64,000 nt of DNA from Streptomyces sp. NBC_01451 (GTDB taxonomy: Bacteria; Actinomycetota; Actinomycetes; Streptomycetales; Streptomycetaceae): contig NZ_CP109479.1 of the NCBI RefSeq assembly GCF_036227485.1, positions 744,001-808,000 of the forward strand, given 5' to 3'. Below the pieces are notes generated by a model that searched no databases, was not told the DNA's origin, and saw nothing but the letters and a program-made list of their open reading frames with translations. Each line of letters starts with the position of its first letter. Positions within the stretch are counted from its first letter, which is position 1. The translations under genes and the position numbers were made by a program. This document shows positions 53,055 to 60,841 of the stretch, in pieces.

Positions 53055-53852
53055 ATGAGCACACCGGACACCATCGTCCTGATCCACGGCTTCTGGGTCA
53101 CGCCCCGCAGCTGGGAGCAGTGGGTCGCCCACTACGAGAAGCGCGGCTACCGTGTCCTCGCGCCCGCCTACCCCGGCTTCGAGGCCGAGGTGGAGTCGCT
53201 CAACGCCGACCCGACGCCGGTCGAGCAGGTCACGGTCCCGCAGATCGTCGAGAGCCTGGAGAGCGTCGTCCGTTCCCTGGACAGGCCGCCGATCCTCGTC
53301 GGCCACTCGGCGGGCGGCGTCTTCGTGCAGCTGCTGCTCGACCGGGGCCACGGAGCGGCGGGCGTGGCGATCAACTCCGCGCCGACGGAGGGGGTCGCGG
53401 TGCTGCCGCTGACGCAGATCAAGGCGGCCTTCCCGGTCCTGAGGAACCCGGCCAACCGGCACCGGGCGGTCGGGCTGAACTTCGAGCAGTGGCACTACGC
53501 GTTCACCAACACGTTCGAGGAGGCCGAGTCGAGGAGGCTGTACGAGCGGTACGCGGTCCCGGCGTCCGGCAGCATCTTCTTCGACAGCGCCCTGGCCACC
53601 CTGCGCCCCGGCCACCAGAGCACGTACGTCGACTACCACAACGACGACCGGGCACCGCTGCTGTTCGTCTCGGGCGAGCTGGACCATCTGATGCCGCCCA
53701 GGGTGCAGCAGTCCAACGCCAGGCACTACAAGTCGAAGACGGTCACGGAGATCAAGGAGTACCCGGGCCGGCCGCATCTGCTCCCCGCCGCCCCCGGCTG
53801 GGAGGAGATCGCGGACGACGTCCTGGAGTGGGCGGTCCGGAACGCCCGGTAG
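53055..53852 (+). CDS. Alpha/beta-fold hydrolase
   Basis: This 265-residue cytoplasmic hydrolase has the oxyanion loop LIHGFWVTPRSW, the nucleophile elbow VGHSAGG (Ser near 84), the acid residue in VSGELDHLMPP and the histidine in GRPHLL. It is related to esterase/lipase-type and dienelactone-like hydrolases common in Streptomyces; the substrate is unknown. The ATG follows GAGGAGCACCG. It starts 9 bases after the frameshifted hydrolase and is likely in the same transcript. A strong hairpin follows its stop. Confidence 0.87.
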   Translation: MSTPDTIVLIHGFWVTPRSWEQWVAHYEKRGYRVLAPAYPGFEAEVESLNADPTPVEQVTVPQIVESLESVVRSLDRPPILVGHSAGGVFVQLLLDRGHGAAGVAINSAPTEGVAVLPLTQIKAAFPVLRNPANRHRAVGLNFEQWHYAFTNTFEEAESRRLYERYAVPASGSIFFDSALATLRPGHQSTYVDYHNDDRAPLLFVSGELDHLMPPRVQQSNARHYKSKTVTEIKEYPGRPHLLPAAPGWEEIADDVLEWAVRNAR

Positions 53853-53864
53853 ACCGTGAGGAGC

Positions 53865-53893
53865 CCGGGGCGGCCGGACACCGGCCGCCCCGG
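53865..53893 (+). terminator. Terminator after the hydrolase run
   Basis: A perfect 13-bp GC stem (53865-53877 with 53881-53893) with a 3-base loop lies 12 bases after the hydrolase stop. It separates the hydrolase transcript from the next gene. Confidence 0.8.
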
Positions 53894-53919
53894 ACATCCG
53901 CAACCCGGAGGGAACCCGT

Positions 53920-54711
53920 ATGACCGAGGCCCGTATCACCCACATCGGCGGTCCGACCGCGCTGATCGAGGCGGGCGGCTGGCGGCTGCTGACGGATCCG
54001 ACGTTCGACCCGCCCGGGCGCCGCTACTCCTTCGGCTGGGGCACCTCGTCGGTGAAGACCTCGGGACCGGCACTGTCGGCCGCCGAACTCCCCCCGCTGG
54101 ACGCCGTGTTGCTGACCCACGACCACCACGGCGACAACCTCGACCGGGCGGGCCGGGCCCTGCTGCCCGGGGTGGGCACCGTCCTGACGACACCGTCCGG
54201 GGCGCGCAGGCTCGGCGGCGACGCACATGGCCTCGCCCCCTGGACGACGTACCGCCTGACCGCCCCGGACCGCCCGACGATCGAGGTCACCGCGACCCCG
54301 GCCCGGCACGGCCCGCCCCTCTCCCGCGTGGTCGTCGGCGAGGTGACGGGCTTCGCCCTGCGCTGGGAGGGGCAGCGGCACGGCGCGCTGTGGATCTCCG
54401 GGGACACCGTCCTCCACGGCGGCGTACGCGAGGTGGCCCACCGTCTGACCGTCGGCACGGCGCTCCTCCACCTCGGCGGCGTCCGTTTCCCGCTCACCGG
54501 CCCCCTCCGCTACACCATGACGGCGGCCCAAGCGGTGTCCCTGTGCGGCGAGTTGCGGCCCCGGACCGCCCTGCCCGTGCACTACGAGGGCTGGCGCCAC
54601 TTCCAGGAGGGCCGCCGGTCGATCGAGGCGGAGCTGGCGAGGGCACCCGCGGACATCCGGGACCGGTTCCGCTGGCTGCCGATGGGAGCACCGCTCGACA
54701 TCACCGTGTGA
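53920..54711 (+). CDS. Metallo-beta-lactamase-fold hydrolase
   Basis: This 263-residue MBL-fold protein of the UlaG/RomA-like group has zinc ligands in LLTHDHHGDN (H-x-H-x-D-H pattern), a further His in TPARHGPPL, the aspartate in WISGDTVLHG and a terminal His in LPVHYEGWRHF. It probably hydrolyses a phosphodiester or lactone-type bond. The ATG at 53920 has GGAGGG 7 bases upstream. It is convergent with the flavoprotein gene. Confidence 0.88.
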   Translation: MTEARITHIGGPTALIEAGGWRLLTDPTFDPPGRRYSFGWGTSSVKTSGPALSAAELPPLDAVLLTHDHHGDNLDRAGRALLPGVGTVLTTPSGARRLGGDAHGLAPWTTYRLTAPDRPTIEVTATPARHGPPLSRVVVGEVTGFALRWEGQRHGALWISGDTVLHGGVREVAHRLTVGTALLHLGGVRFPLTGPLRYTMTAAQAVSLCGELRPRTALPVHYEGWRHFQEGRRSIEAELARAPADIRDRFRWLPMGAPLDITV

Positions 54712-54729
54712 CCGGTCCCGCGCGACCGA

Positions 54730-55269
54730 TCACCGTGCGCCGAGCAGCTCCAGACCCCGCTCCCAATCGAACTCCCGCCGTCCATCGCCCACTTGGACGT
54801 CACCGGCGTACGGATCACCGAACCGCACCCCCATCCCGCCCAGCCGCTCCAGACTCGCCCGGTACGCGGGATGGGCTGCCAACGCCTCGCCCACGCACGG
54901 CAGTACGGCTATCGGCACCCCCAGCCCGCACACCTCGCAGAGCGTGCCCAGGGCGAGGGTGTCGGCGATACCGGCCGCCCACTTGTTGACGGTGTTGAAG
55001 GTGGCGGGCGCGACGAGCACGGCGTCGGGTGCCGGGAAGGGCCGCGGATCACCGGGCCTGCGCCAGGCGGACCGGATCGGGCGTCCGGTCTGCGTCTCGA
55101 CCGCGTCGGTGTCGAAGAACCCCATGGCGAGGGGTGTCGCCATGACCCCGACCTCCCAGTCCCGCTCCTGCGCGGCGGTGATCAGCGTGCCGACGTCGGA
55201 GGCGATCCCGGCGGCGCAGACAATGACGTAGAGGAAGGGATTCGGGGCCTGCGCGGACGTCTTGGTCAT
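54730..55269 (-). CDS. HFCD-type flavoprotein (phosphopantothenoylcysteine decarboxylase-like)
   Basis: This 179-residue flavoprotein resembles the homo-oligomeric FMN-containing cysteine decarboxylases (Dfp/CoaC, EpiD). It has a Rossmann-like start (LYVIVCAAGIASDVGTLI), the motif VLVAPATFNTVNKWAAGIADTL (PASANT-like element) and VPIAVLPCVGEAL. Streptomyces carry several such paralogues of unknown role. The EpiD-like catalytic His is not evident, so decarboxylase activity is uncertain. The ATG at 55269 reads MTKTSAQAPNP. Confidence 0.83.
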   Translation of the reverse strand: MTKTSAQAPNPFLYVIVCAAGIASDVGTLITAAQERDWEVGVMATPLAMGFFDTDAVETQTGRPIRSAWRRPGDPRPFPAPDAVLVAPATFNTVNKWAAGIADTLALGTLCEVCGLGVPIAVLPCVGEALAAHPAYRASLERLGGMGVRFGDPYAGDVQVGDGRREFDWERGLELLGAR

Positions 55270-55323
55270 CCGGGAACCCTAAATGAGTTGCCGGTACCCG
55301 GTCCCCGGCCCCAGGATCACGCC

Positions 55324-55431
55324 ATGTCTACGATCGAAGCCTCCCGGCCGCTGTCCCTCACCGCCGCTCGTCCGGTGCGGGTCCAGCAGCAGCCCGGCCG
55401 CCCCTGGAGGCCCGTGCTTCCCCGGTCATGA
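55324..55431 (+). CDS. Short upstream frame overlapping the LysE exporter start (possible leader peptide)
   Basis: A 35-codon frame starts at ATG 55324 after AGGA, and its TGA (55429-55431) overlaps the ATG of the LysE gene (55428). The product is basic and contains QQQPGRPWRP. It has no recognisable family. The overlap suggests translational coupling or a regulatory leader, but it may be non-coding. Confidence 0.3.
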   Translation: MSTIEASRPLSLTAARPVRVQQQPGRPWRPVLPRS

Positions 55432-56060
55432 CGGCCGCGCTCGTCGCGGGGCTTCTCGCGGGGTACGGCATCGCCGTCCCGGTCGGAGCCGTCACGACCT
55501 ATCTCGTCTCCCTCACCGCACGTACGTCCCTTCGGACCGGTCTCTGCGCGGCGCTCGGCATCGCCACCGCCGACGGTCTCTACGCCCTCCTCGCCGCGCT
55601 CGGCGGGACTGCCCTGGCCGGCGCCCTGCAGCCGGTGCTGGTGCCGCTGCGCTGGGCCTCCGCACTGGTGCTGGCCGCGCTCGCGGTCCGGGGCGGGGCC
55701 GGCGCCCTGCGGCAGTACCGTGCCGGTCTGCTCTCCGTACGGGCCGACACCGCACCGCCGAGCCCGCTGCGGGCGTTCCTCATGCTGGTCGGCATCACGC
55801 TGCTCAACCCCACCACCGTGATCTACTTCGCCGCGCTGGTGCTCGGCAGCCGGGCCTCGGACGCCGTGTCCCCCTGGGAGCAGGGCGTGTTCGTGCTCGC
55901 GGCCTTCCTCGCATCGGCCAGCTGGCAGTTGCTGATCGCCTCCGGCGGCGCGCTGCTCGGACGGGTTCTGACGGGCCACCGCGGGCGGCTGGTGACGGCC
56001 CTCGTGTCCAGTGCGGTGATCATGGCGCTGGCGGTGCGGATGGTGGTGTCGCCGACATGA
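55428..56060 (+). CDS. LysE/RhtB-family amino-acid exporter
   Basis: This 210-residue protein has about six helices and the LysE-family pattern: an N-terminal PVGAVTTYLVSLTARTSLRTGLCAALGIATADGLYAL (glycine-rich, with conserved Pro and Asp) and the NPTTVIYFAAL segment. It should export an amino acid or a similar small metabolite. No good ribosome site lies within 12 bases of the ATG; translation may depend on the overlapping upstream frame. Its TGA overlaps a further ATG (56057). Confidence 0.87.
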   Translation: MTAALVAGLLAGYGIAVPVGAVTTYLVSLTARTSLRTGLCAALGIATADGLYALLAALGGTALAGALQPVLVPLRWASALVLAALAVRGGAGALRQYRAGLLSVRADTAPPSPLRAFLMLVGITLLNPTTVIYFAALVLGSRASDAVSPWEQGVFVLAAFLASASWQLLIASGGALLGRVLTGHRGRLVTALVSSAVIMALAVRMVVSPT

Positions 56061-56179
56061 TGACGGTCACAGCCCATGACCCGGTGCCTGTCCCGGTCGA
56101 CGTGCCGGTCGATGTTGACGTCGATGTTCCGGCCGCCGTCCCGACGCCGGCGGATGAATCCGCCCCGCCCGCGTGTTGA
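56057..56179 (+). CDS. Small acidic PV/DV-repeat frame overlapping the exporter stop
   Basis: A 40-codon frame overlaps the LysE stop (ATGATGA, 56057). It encodes low-complexity runs of Pro-Val and Asp-Val and ends in Cys. No family is recognised. The overlap allows translational coupling; the repetitive composition makes it doubtful as a real protein. Confidence 0.3.
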   Translation: MMTVTAHDPVPVPVDVPVDVDVDVPAAVPTPADESAPPAC

Positions 56180-56236
56180 CCCTCGTGCACAACAGTCACA
56201 CGCGAGACGACGCGACGAGACGATGGGACGAACTCC

Positions 56237-56686
56237 ATGCCTCTTGAGGGCGAGTACGAAGCCAGTCCGACACAGTGGGTGCGTGAGCAGGTGGAGCTGT
56301 ACGAGAGCTCCGGCGGCACCGAGGGAACGACCCTGCTCGACACCGGCCTTCCGGTCGTCCTGCTCACCACCCGCGGCGCCCGGAGCGGCAAGATCCGCAG
56401 GACGCCGCTCATGCGGGTGGAGCACGACGGTGTGTACGCGGTGGTCGCGTCGCTGGGTGGCGCCCCCAAGCATCCGGTCTGGTACTTCAACGTCCTCGCC
56501 GATCCGCACGTCGACATACAGGACGGGCCGGTGCGCCAGGACAGGATCGCCCGTGAGGTGACGGGCGAGGAGAAGGCCGTGTGGTGGGAGCGGGCGGTCG
56601 CCGCGTTCCCCCAGTACGCCGAGTACCAGAAGAAGACCGACCGGGAGATCCCCGTGTTCGTCCTCGAAGCGGCCGACGGAAGCTGA
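56237..56686 (+). CDS. Deazaflavin (F420)-dependent nitroreductase-family oxidoreductase
   Basis: This 149-residue split-beta-barrel protein belongs to the Ddn/FDOR-A family. Typical elements are [24 protein letters not shown] (F420-phosphate binding), [24 protein letters not shown] and the C-terminal [18 protein letters not shown]. It transfers hydride from reduced F420 to quinones or other unsaturated compounds. The ATG at 56237 is preceded by a weak site. A convergent terminator follows. Confidence 0.9.
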   Translation: MPLEGEYEASPTQWVREQVELYESSGGTEGTTLLDTGLPVVLLTTRGARSGKIRRTPLMRVEHDGVYAVVASLGGAPKHPVWYFNVLADPHVDIQDGPVRQDRIAREVTGEEKAVWWERAVAAFPQYAEYQKKTDREIPVFVLEAADGS

Positions 56687-56710
56687 TCCCGGCCGGGCAG
56701 AGACATTTTC

Positions 56711-56747
56711 GGTGCCCGGAGGAGTGAACTCCCGGCCTCCGGGCACC
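56711..56747. terminator. Convergent bidirectional terminator
   Basis: A perfect 12-bp stem (56711-56722 with 56736-56747) with a 13-base loop sits between the stops of the deazaflavin enzyme (56686) and the cation transporter (56754). Confidence 0.75.
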
Positions 56748-56753
56748 CGCGTC

Positions 56754-57767
56754 TCAGGCCCCGCCGCGTCCCCCCGTCGCGGCGGGGCTTTCCGCTGCCT
56801 CCTTCGCCGCCGCGTCGGTGACGTCGAGGAAGATCTCACCGGCCTCGGGGACCGCGCGGGCGACCGAGCGTTTGATGCGTACGGCGACCTCCTCGACCCG
56901 CTCGCTGTCGAGGCCGGGGACGAGGTCGATCCGGGCGGCCACCAGGGTGGAGTCGAGACCCATCTTCATCGTGAACAGCGCCTCCACGCTGTCGATCTCG
57001 GGCTGCTCCGCCAGCAGGGCGCGGATCTCGCGGCTCAGTTCCGGGTCGGCGGCCTCGCCGATGAGCTGGGCGCGCGCGTCCCGGCCCAGCCAGAACGCGA
57101 CGCAGACGAGCAGCACCCCGATGGCGACGGAGGCGGACGCCTCCCACACGACCTGCCCGGTGACCATGTGCAGGGCCATGCCCACGATGGCGAACGTCAC
57201 GCCGAGCACCGCGGTGCCGTCCTCGGCGATCACCGTACGCAGGGCGGGGTCCCGCAGAGCACCCGCACCGCCCGCTGTGCCCTTCCCGGCCTTCCCGCGC
57301 TCCCCGCGCGCCTGGTGCACGGCCCGCAGCAGCGAGGCACCCTCGGCGAGCAACGCGACCCCGAGCACGACCAGGCCCGCGACATAGCCGCCGAAGGACT
57401 CCTCCTTGTCGCTGCTGAGTGCCTCCACGCCCTGGAAGAAGGAGAAGCAGCCGCCCATGACGAAGATGCCGACGGCCGCGAGCAGCGACCAGAAGAACCG
57501 TTCCTTGCCGTAGCCGAAGGGGTGCCGTTGGTCGGCGGGGCGGCGGCTGCGGCGCAGGGCCGCGAGCAGGAAGACCTCGTTGAGGCTGTCGGCCACCGAG
57601 TGCGCGGCCTCGGACAGCAGCGCGGGCGACCCGGTGAGGAGGCCGCCCACGGCCTTGGCGACGGCGATCAGCAGGTTGGCGCCCAGCGCCACCAGCACGG
57701 TCACACGCGTACGCCGGTCCGCGGACGGCGTGCCGCTCGGCTCCTCCCGGTCCGGTGCCGCCGTCAA
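56754..57767 (-). CDS. Cation diffusion facilitator (CDF) family metal exporter
   Basis: This 337-residue CDF transporter has six helices (about 20-235) and a C-terminal cytoplasmic metal-sensing domain. Key metal-site residues appear as SEAAHSVADSLNE (helix 2; here H-x3-D) and EDGTAVLGV (helix 5). It would export Zn or a related divalent metal by proton exchange. The TTG at 57767 was chosen: it overlaps the TGA of the upstream VOC gene (TTGA), implying translational coupling; no other start fits before helix 1. Confidence 0.85.
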   Translation of the reverse strand: MTAAPDREEPSGTPSADRRTRVTVLVALGANLLIAVAKAVGGLLTGSPALLSEAAHSVADSLNEVFLLAALRRSRRPADQRHPFGYGKERFFWSLLAAVGIFVMGGCFSFFQGVEALSSDKEESFGGYVAGLVVLGVALLAEGASLLRAVHQARGERGKAGKGTAGGAGALRDPALRTVIAEDGTAVLGVTFAIVGMALHMVTGQVVWEASASVAIGVLLVCVAFWLGRDARAQLIGEAADPELSREIRALLAEQPEIDSVEALFTMKMGLDSTLVAARIDLVPGLDSERVEEVAVRIKRSVARAVPEAGEIFLDVTDAAAKEAAESPAATGGRGGA

Positions 57768-58156
57768 CGCTGTTCGGGGGCCGTCGACGTCACCTGGCGG
57801 AGGGTGAAGGAGTGGCCGGCCGGGTCGGCGTACCCGCGCTCCTCGAACGGGGTACCTGCGTCCTTCGTCTCCAGCGCGCGTCCGCCGAGGCCGACCACCC
57901 TGCGTTCCGCCTCGTCGAGATCGCACACGCGGAAGTCGAGGTGAACCTGGAAGGACGCCTCGGCGCGCGGCCAGCTCGGCGGAGTCATGTTCGCGTCGAG
58001 GCGGAACTCCATCCGGGTTCCCCCGGCGCCCCTGATCTCGATCCGGTTGACGGTCGTCTCCGTCTCCTCGGCCTCCAGCAACTCCATGTAGAAGGCGGCG
58101 AGCTTCTCGGGCTCGGCACAGTCCAGCACCACGACGCCTGCCGTCACCAAGGTCAT
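57764..58156 (-). CDS. VOC-family (glyoxalase/bleomycin-resistance fold) protein
   Basis: This 130-residue VOC protein has paired beta-alpha-beta-beta-beta units: VTAGVVVLDCAEPEKLAAFYMELL, then HLDFRVCDLDEAERRVVGLGG and YADPAGHSFTLRQV. The metal-ligand positions are only partly conserved, so it may bind a small ligand rather than catalyse. The stop overlaps the start of the cation transporter, and the two should be co-translated. Confidence 0.87.
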   Translation of the reverse strand: MTLVTAGVVVLDCAEPEKLAAFYMELLEAEETETTVNRIEIRGAGGTRMEFRLDANMTPPSWPRAEASFQVHLDFRVCDLDEAERRVVGLGGRALETKDAGTPFEERGYADPAGHSFTLRQVTSTAPEQR

Positions 58157-58231
58157 TCTTCCTCCGCACGGAGTCCGGGGCGGGACTGTTCGCCGCTGCC
58201 CTCTTCTGTGCGGGTACCCCGCACACGGGAA

Positions 58232-58960
58232 TCACACGGGCGGCGCGTCGTCGGGCGCGGTGAGTTGTGCGAGGCGGGCCGCCGCCGCCGTCAGGAAGAG
58301 GTCGAGGGCCGCCGGGTAGGAGCTGCGGCGCATGTCCGTGACGAGGTGGCGGGCGGTCGCGTTGATGTGCGGGTGGGTGTCTGCGGGCAGCCGGGCGTAG
58401 GTCGCCCGCCACACGGCTGTCTCAGCCTCGCGCGCGGCCTTCGGCAGTGCCGTGTTCGCCGAGTCGAGGGCGCCGAAGGCGAGCGCCTGGTCGACGAAGG
58501 CGTGGTAGATCCGTACCGCCTCGGCGTCCGGGAACCCGGCACCGCGCAGCACCCCGAGGCCGGTCTCCACGGCCTGGATCTCGTACGCCCGTCCGGTCAC
58601 CCGGTACGAGCTGAGCACCGCCGCCTGCGGCTGCGCGAGCGCTCCGGCGTGCATCCGCAGACCGAGGTCGCGCAGGTCGGCGCGCCAGTCGCCACTGGGG
58701 CGCCAGGTGCGCAGGGTACGGCCGATCAGTTCGTCGGCGATGGCGAGCAGCAGGTCGTCGGTGTCGCGGAAGTAGCGGTACAGGGCGCTCGGGTCGGCGC
58801 CGAGGGCGCGGCCGAGGCGGCGCACGGACAGGGCTTCGGCGCCGTGTTCCCCGAGCAGCCGCATCGCCGTCTCGACGATCAGTTCCTCGGAGAGGACGAC
58901 ACCCTGTTTGGTGGGGCGCCTGCGACGCCTGGCACCGGGCGGGACGACACGTTCGCTCAT
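58232..58960 (-). CDS. TetR-family transcriptional regulator
   Basis: This 242-residue regulator has an N-terminal HTH (about 20-70) with LSVRRLGRALGADPSALYRYFRDTDDLL and a TetR C-terminal ligand domain. The ATG at 58960 has GGAGG about 6 bases upstream; the longer frame from 58987 is not supported. It is divergent from the APC permease (160 bases apart) and probably represses it and itself. The intergenic region has the AT-rich element ACAACACCGTTGACCTGTTAA near 59034. Confidence 0.88.
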   Translation of the reverse strand: MSERVVPPGARRRRRPTKQGVVLSEELIVETAMRLLGEHGAEALSVRRLGRALGADPSALYRYFRDTDDLLLAIADELIGRTLRTWRPSGDWRADLRDLGLRMHAGALAQPQAAVLSSYRVTGRAYEIQAVETGLGVLRGAGFPDAEAVRIYHAFVDQALAFGALDSANTALPKAAREAETAVWRATYARLPADTHPHINATARHLVTDMRRSSYPAALDLFLTAAAARLAQLTAPDDAPPV

Positions 58961-59120
58961 GGGGCCTCCTCCTGCGCGGTCGCTCACGGTCGCACCCGGC
59001 CCTGCGCGGCGACCGGTGCGGGCACCTTATGACAACACCGTTGACCTGTTAAGGCCCCGGGCAGTTTCATGTGCGTTCACCGGGGTCGACCGAGGCCCCC
59101 AGGTGTGAGCGGAGACCGCC

Positions 59121-60668
59121 ATGACCGATCCCCAGCCCTACGGAGCTGCCCCACCCACGCCGACCCCGTCGCCCACGCAGCCCACGCACCCCGCGCTGCG
59201 CAAGTCCCTCGGCATGCTCGACGGCGTCGCCATCGCCGCGTCCAGCACGGCGGCGACCACCAGCATCGGTATCGGTCTCGGGGTCACCGCCGGGGTGGTC
59301 GGGCTGCATCTGCCGGCCATCATGCTGCTCGCGTTCCTGCCGGTCCTGGGCATCGCGGGCGCCTACTCCCGGCTGAACCGGGTGGAGCCCAACGCGGGCA
59401 ACGGCTATGTGTGGGTGGGGCGTTCGCTCAGCCCGTGGCTCGGCTTCATGGTGGGCTGGGTGAACATCGTGGCCTCGGTGGTGTTCCTGGCGTACACCAC
59501 GGCGGTCACCGGCTCGGCGGTCATCCAGCTGGCCGGTGACGCGGGACTGCACCGGGTGGCCGGGCTGTCCCTGGACCCGGGGTCGACCGCGCAGACGACC
59601 GGCGTCGGCGTCCTGGTCCTGGCCGCCGTCACCCTGACCGCGGTCTCCGGCATCAGGACGGCCGCCCGGCTCCAGGGCGGACTGCTGATCTTCGAGTACG
59701 TCGTGCTGCTGGGCTTCTGCGGCTACGGCATCGCCGTCGGCCCGCACCCGTTCAGCCTGAGCTGGTTCGACCCCTTCCAGATCCCCTCGGCGTCGGCTCT
59801 CGCGCAGGGCATGCTGCTGTCGGTGTTCTGCTACTGGGGATTCGAGGCCGCGTTCAGTGTGAACGAGGAGGTGAAGGACCCGGGACAGGCGTCGCGGGCC
59901 GGGATCACCACCCTGGTGACCATGCTCGGACTGTTCCTGCTCGGCTCGATCGCCTTCCAACGAGTCCTGTCCGAGGGCGAGTTGGCGGGACACGGTGCCG
60001 AAGGACTGGCCTTCTTCGGCAACCGGCTCGCCGACCAGCCGCTGGCCGCGCTGCCGCTCGTCGCGCTGATGTTCTCGGCCGTGGCCTCGTTGCAGGCCGG
60101 GGTGATCCCGACGGCCCGCGCGATGTTCGCGATGAGCCGCGACCGTACGCTCGGCCCCTCCTGGTCCCGGGTCAGCCCCCGGTACGGCACCCCGGCGGCC
60201 GGCACCCTGATGATCGGCGCGCTGGCGGCGACCGTCGCCGGGCTCGCCCTGGTCCTGCCGCGCCTCGCCGACATGATCCTGGCGGCGGTCAACGCGATCG
60301 GCATGGTCGTCGCCCTGTCGTACGCGCTCACCGCACTCGCCGCCGCAGTGCGCTTCCGGGGTCTGCTGCGCGAGAACTGGCGGGACGGCCTGCGAGCGGT
60401 GGTGCTGCCCGCGCTGAGCGCGGCCACGCTGCTGGGGCTCGGCGGCTATCTGGGCTGGTCCTTCTACACCTCCGCCGACCATCTCGAACTCAGCCCGGAC
60501 AACGGCTGGTTCCTGCTCCTCGTACCGTCACTGATGGTCGCGTCCGGTTTCCTGGCCGCGGCCTGGGCGAAGTGGGGACGCAGGAGCCCGTACTTCAGCA
60601 CCGGCCGGGGCACCGACGCGGACGCGCCGCAGCTGCTCGCGGTGAAGGAGGCGTCGTCGGCACGGTGA
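59121..60668 (+). CDS. APC-family amino-acid permease
   Basis: This 515-residue transporter has about twelve helices and a proline/threonine-rich cytoplasmic N-terminus. Helix 1 shows the discontinuous glycine motif of APC proteins (SSTAATTSIGIGLGVTAG), followed by PAIMLLAFLPVLGIAGAYSRLNRVEPNAGNGYVWVGR. It imports an amino acid or polyamine with protons. The ATG follows GAGCGGAGACCGCC. The divergent TetR gene is the probable regulator; the amidohydrolase downstream may act on related compounds. Confidence 0.88.
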   Translation: MTDPQPYGAAPPTPTPSPTQPTHPALRKSLGMLDGVAIAASSTAATTSIGIGLGVTAGVVGLHLPAIMLLAFLPVLGIAGAYSRLNRVEPNAGNGYVWVGRSLSPWLGFMVGWVNIVASVVFLAYTTAVTGSAVIQLAGDAGLHRVAGLSLDPGSTAQTTGVGVLVLAAVTLTAVSGIRTAARLQGGLLIFEYVVLLGFCGYGIAVGPHPFSLSWFDPFQIPSASALAQGMLLSVFCYWGFEAAFSVNEEVKDPGQASRAGITTLVTMLGLFLLGSIAFQRVLSEGELAGHGAEGLAFFGNRLADQPLAALPLVALMFSAVASLQAGVIPTARAMFAMSRDRTLGPSWSRVSPRYGTPAAGTLMIGALAATVAGLALVLPRLADMILAAVNAIGMVVALSYALTALAAAVRFRGLLRENWRDGLRAVVLPALSAATLLGLGGYLGWSFYTSADHLELSPDNGWFLLLVPSLMVASGFLAAAWAKWGRRSPYFSTGRGTDADAPQLLAVKEASSAR

Positions 60669-60700
60669 GCTCCGCGGGGTCGGCGGTTCGATTCACCTGC

Positions 60701-60750
60701 GGGCCCGTGGGGGCTGGTCGCGCAGTTCCCCGCGCCCCTATCGGGGCGCC
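60701..60750. repeat. Streptomyces dispersed intergenic repeat with hairpin
   Basis: The segment containing CTGGTCGCGCAGTTCCCCGC and ending in a 7-bp hairpin (60732-60738 with 60743-60749) matches an intergenic element I recall as very common in Streptomyces. It lies 32 bases after the permease stop and could act as its terminator. Confidence 0.55.
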
Positions 60751-60841
60751 GTTGCCCACCGTTCTTCACCAGCACCGCCCTGACAGCGCATCCGCAGCCG
60801 ACCCCTTTCCTCCCACTCCCCACACCTCAAGGAAACGGAAC

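Noticed and set aside
48638..53101. 1487-codon minus-strand frame
   Set aside because: Antisense to an LAL regulator and three hydrolase genes with clear domains; a stop-poor shadow.
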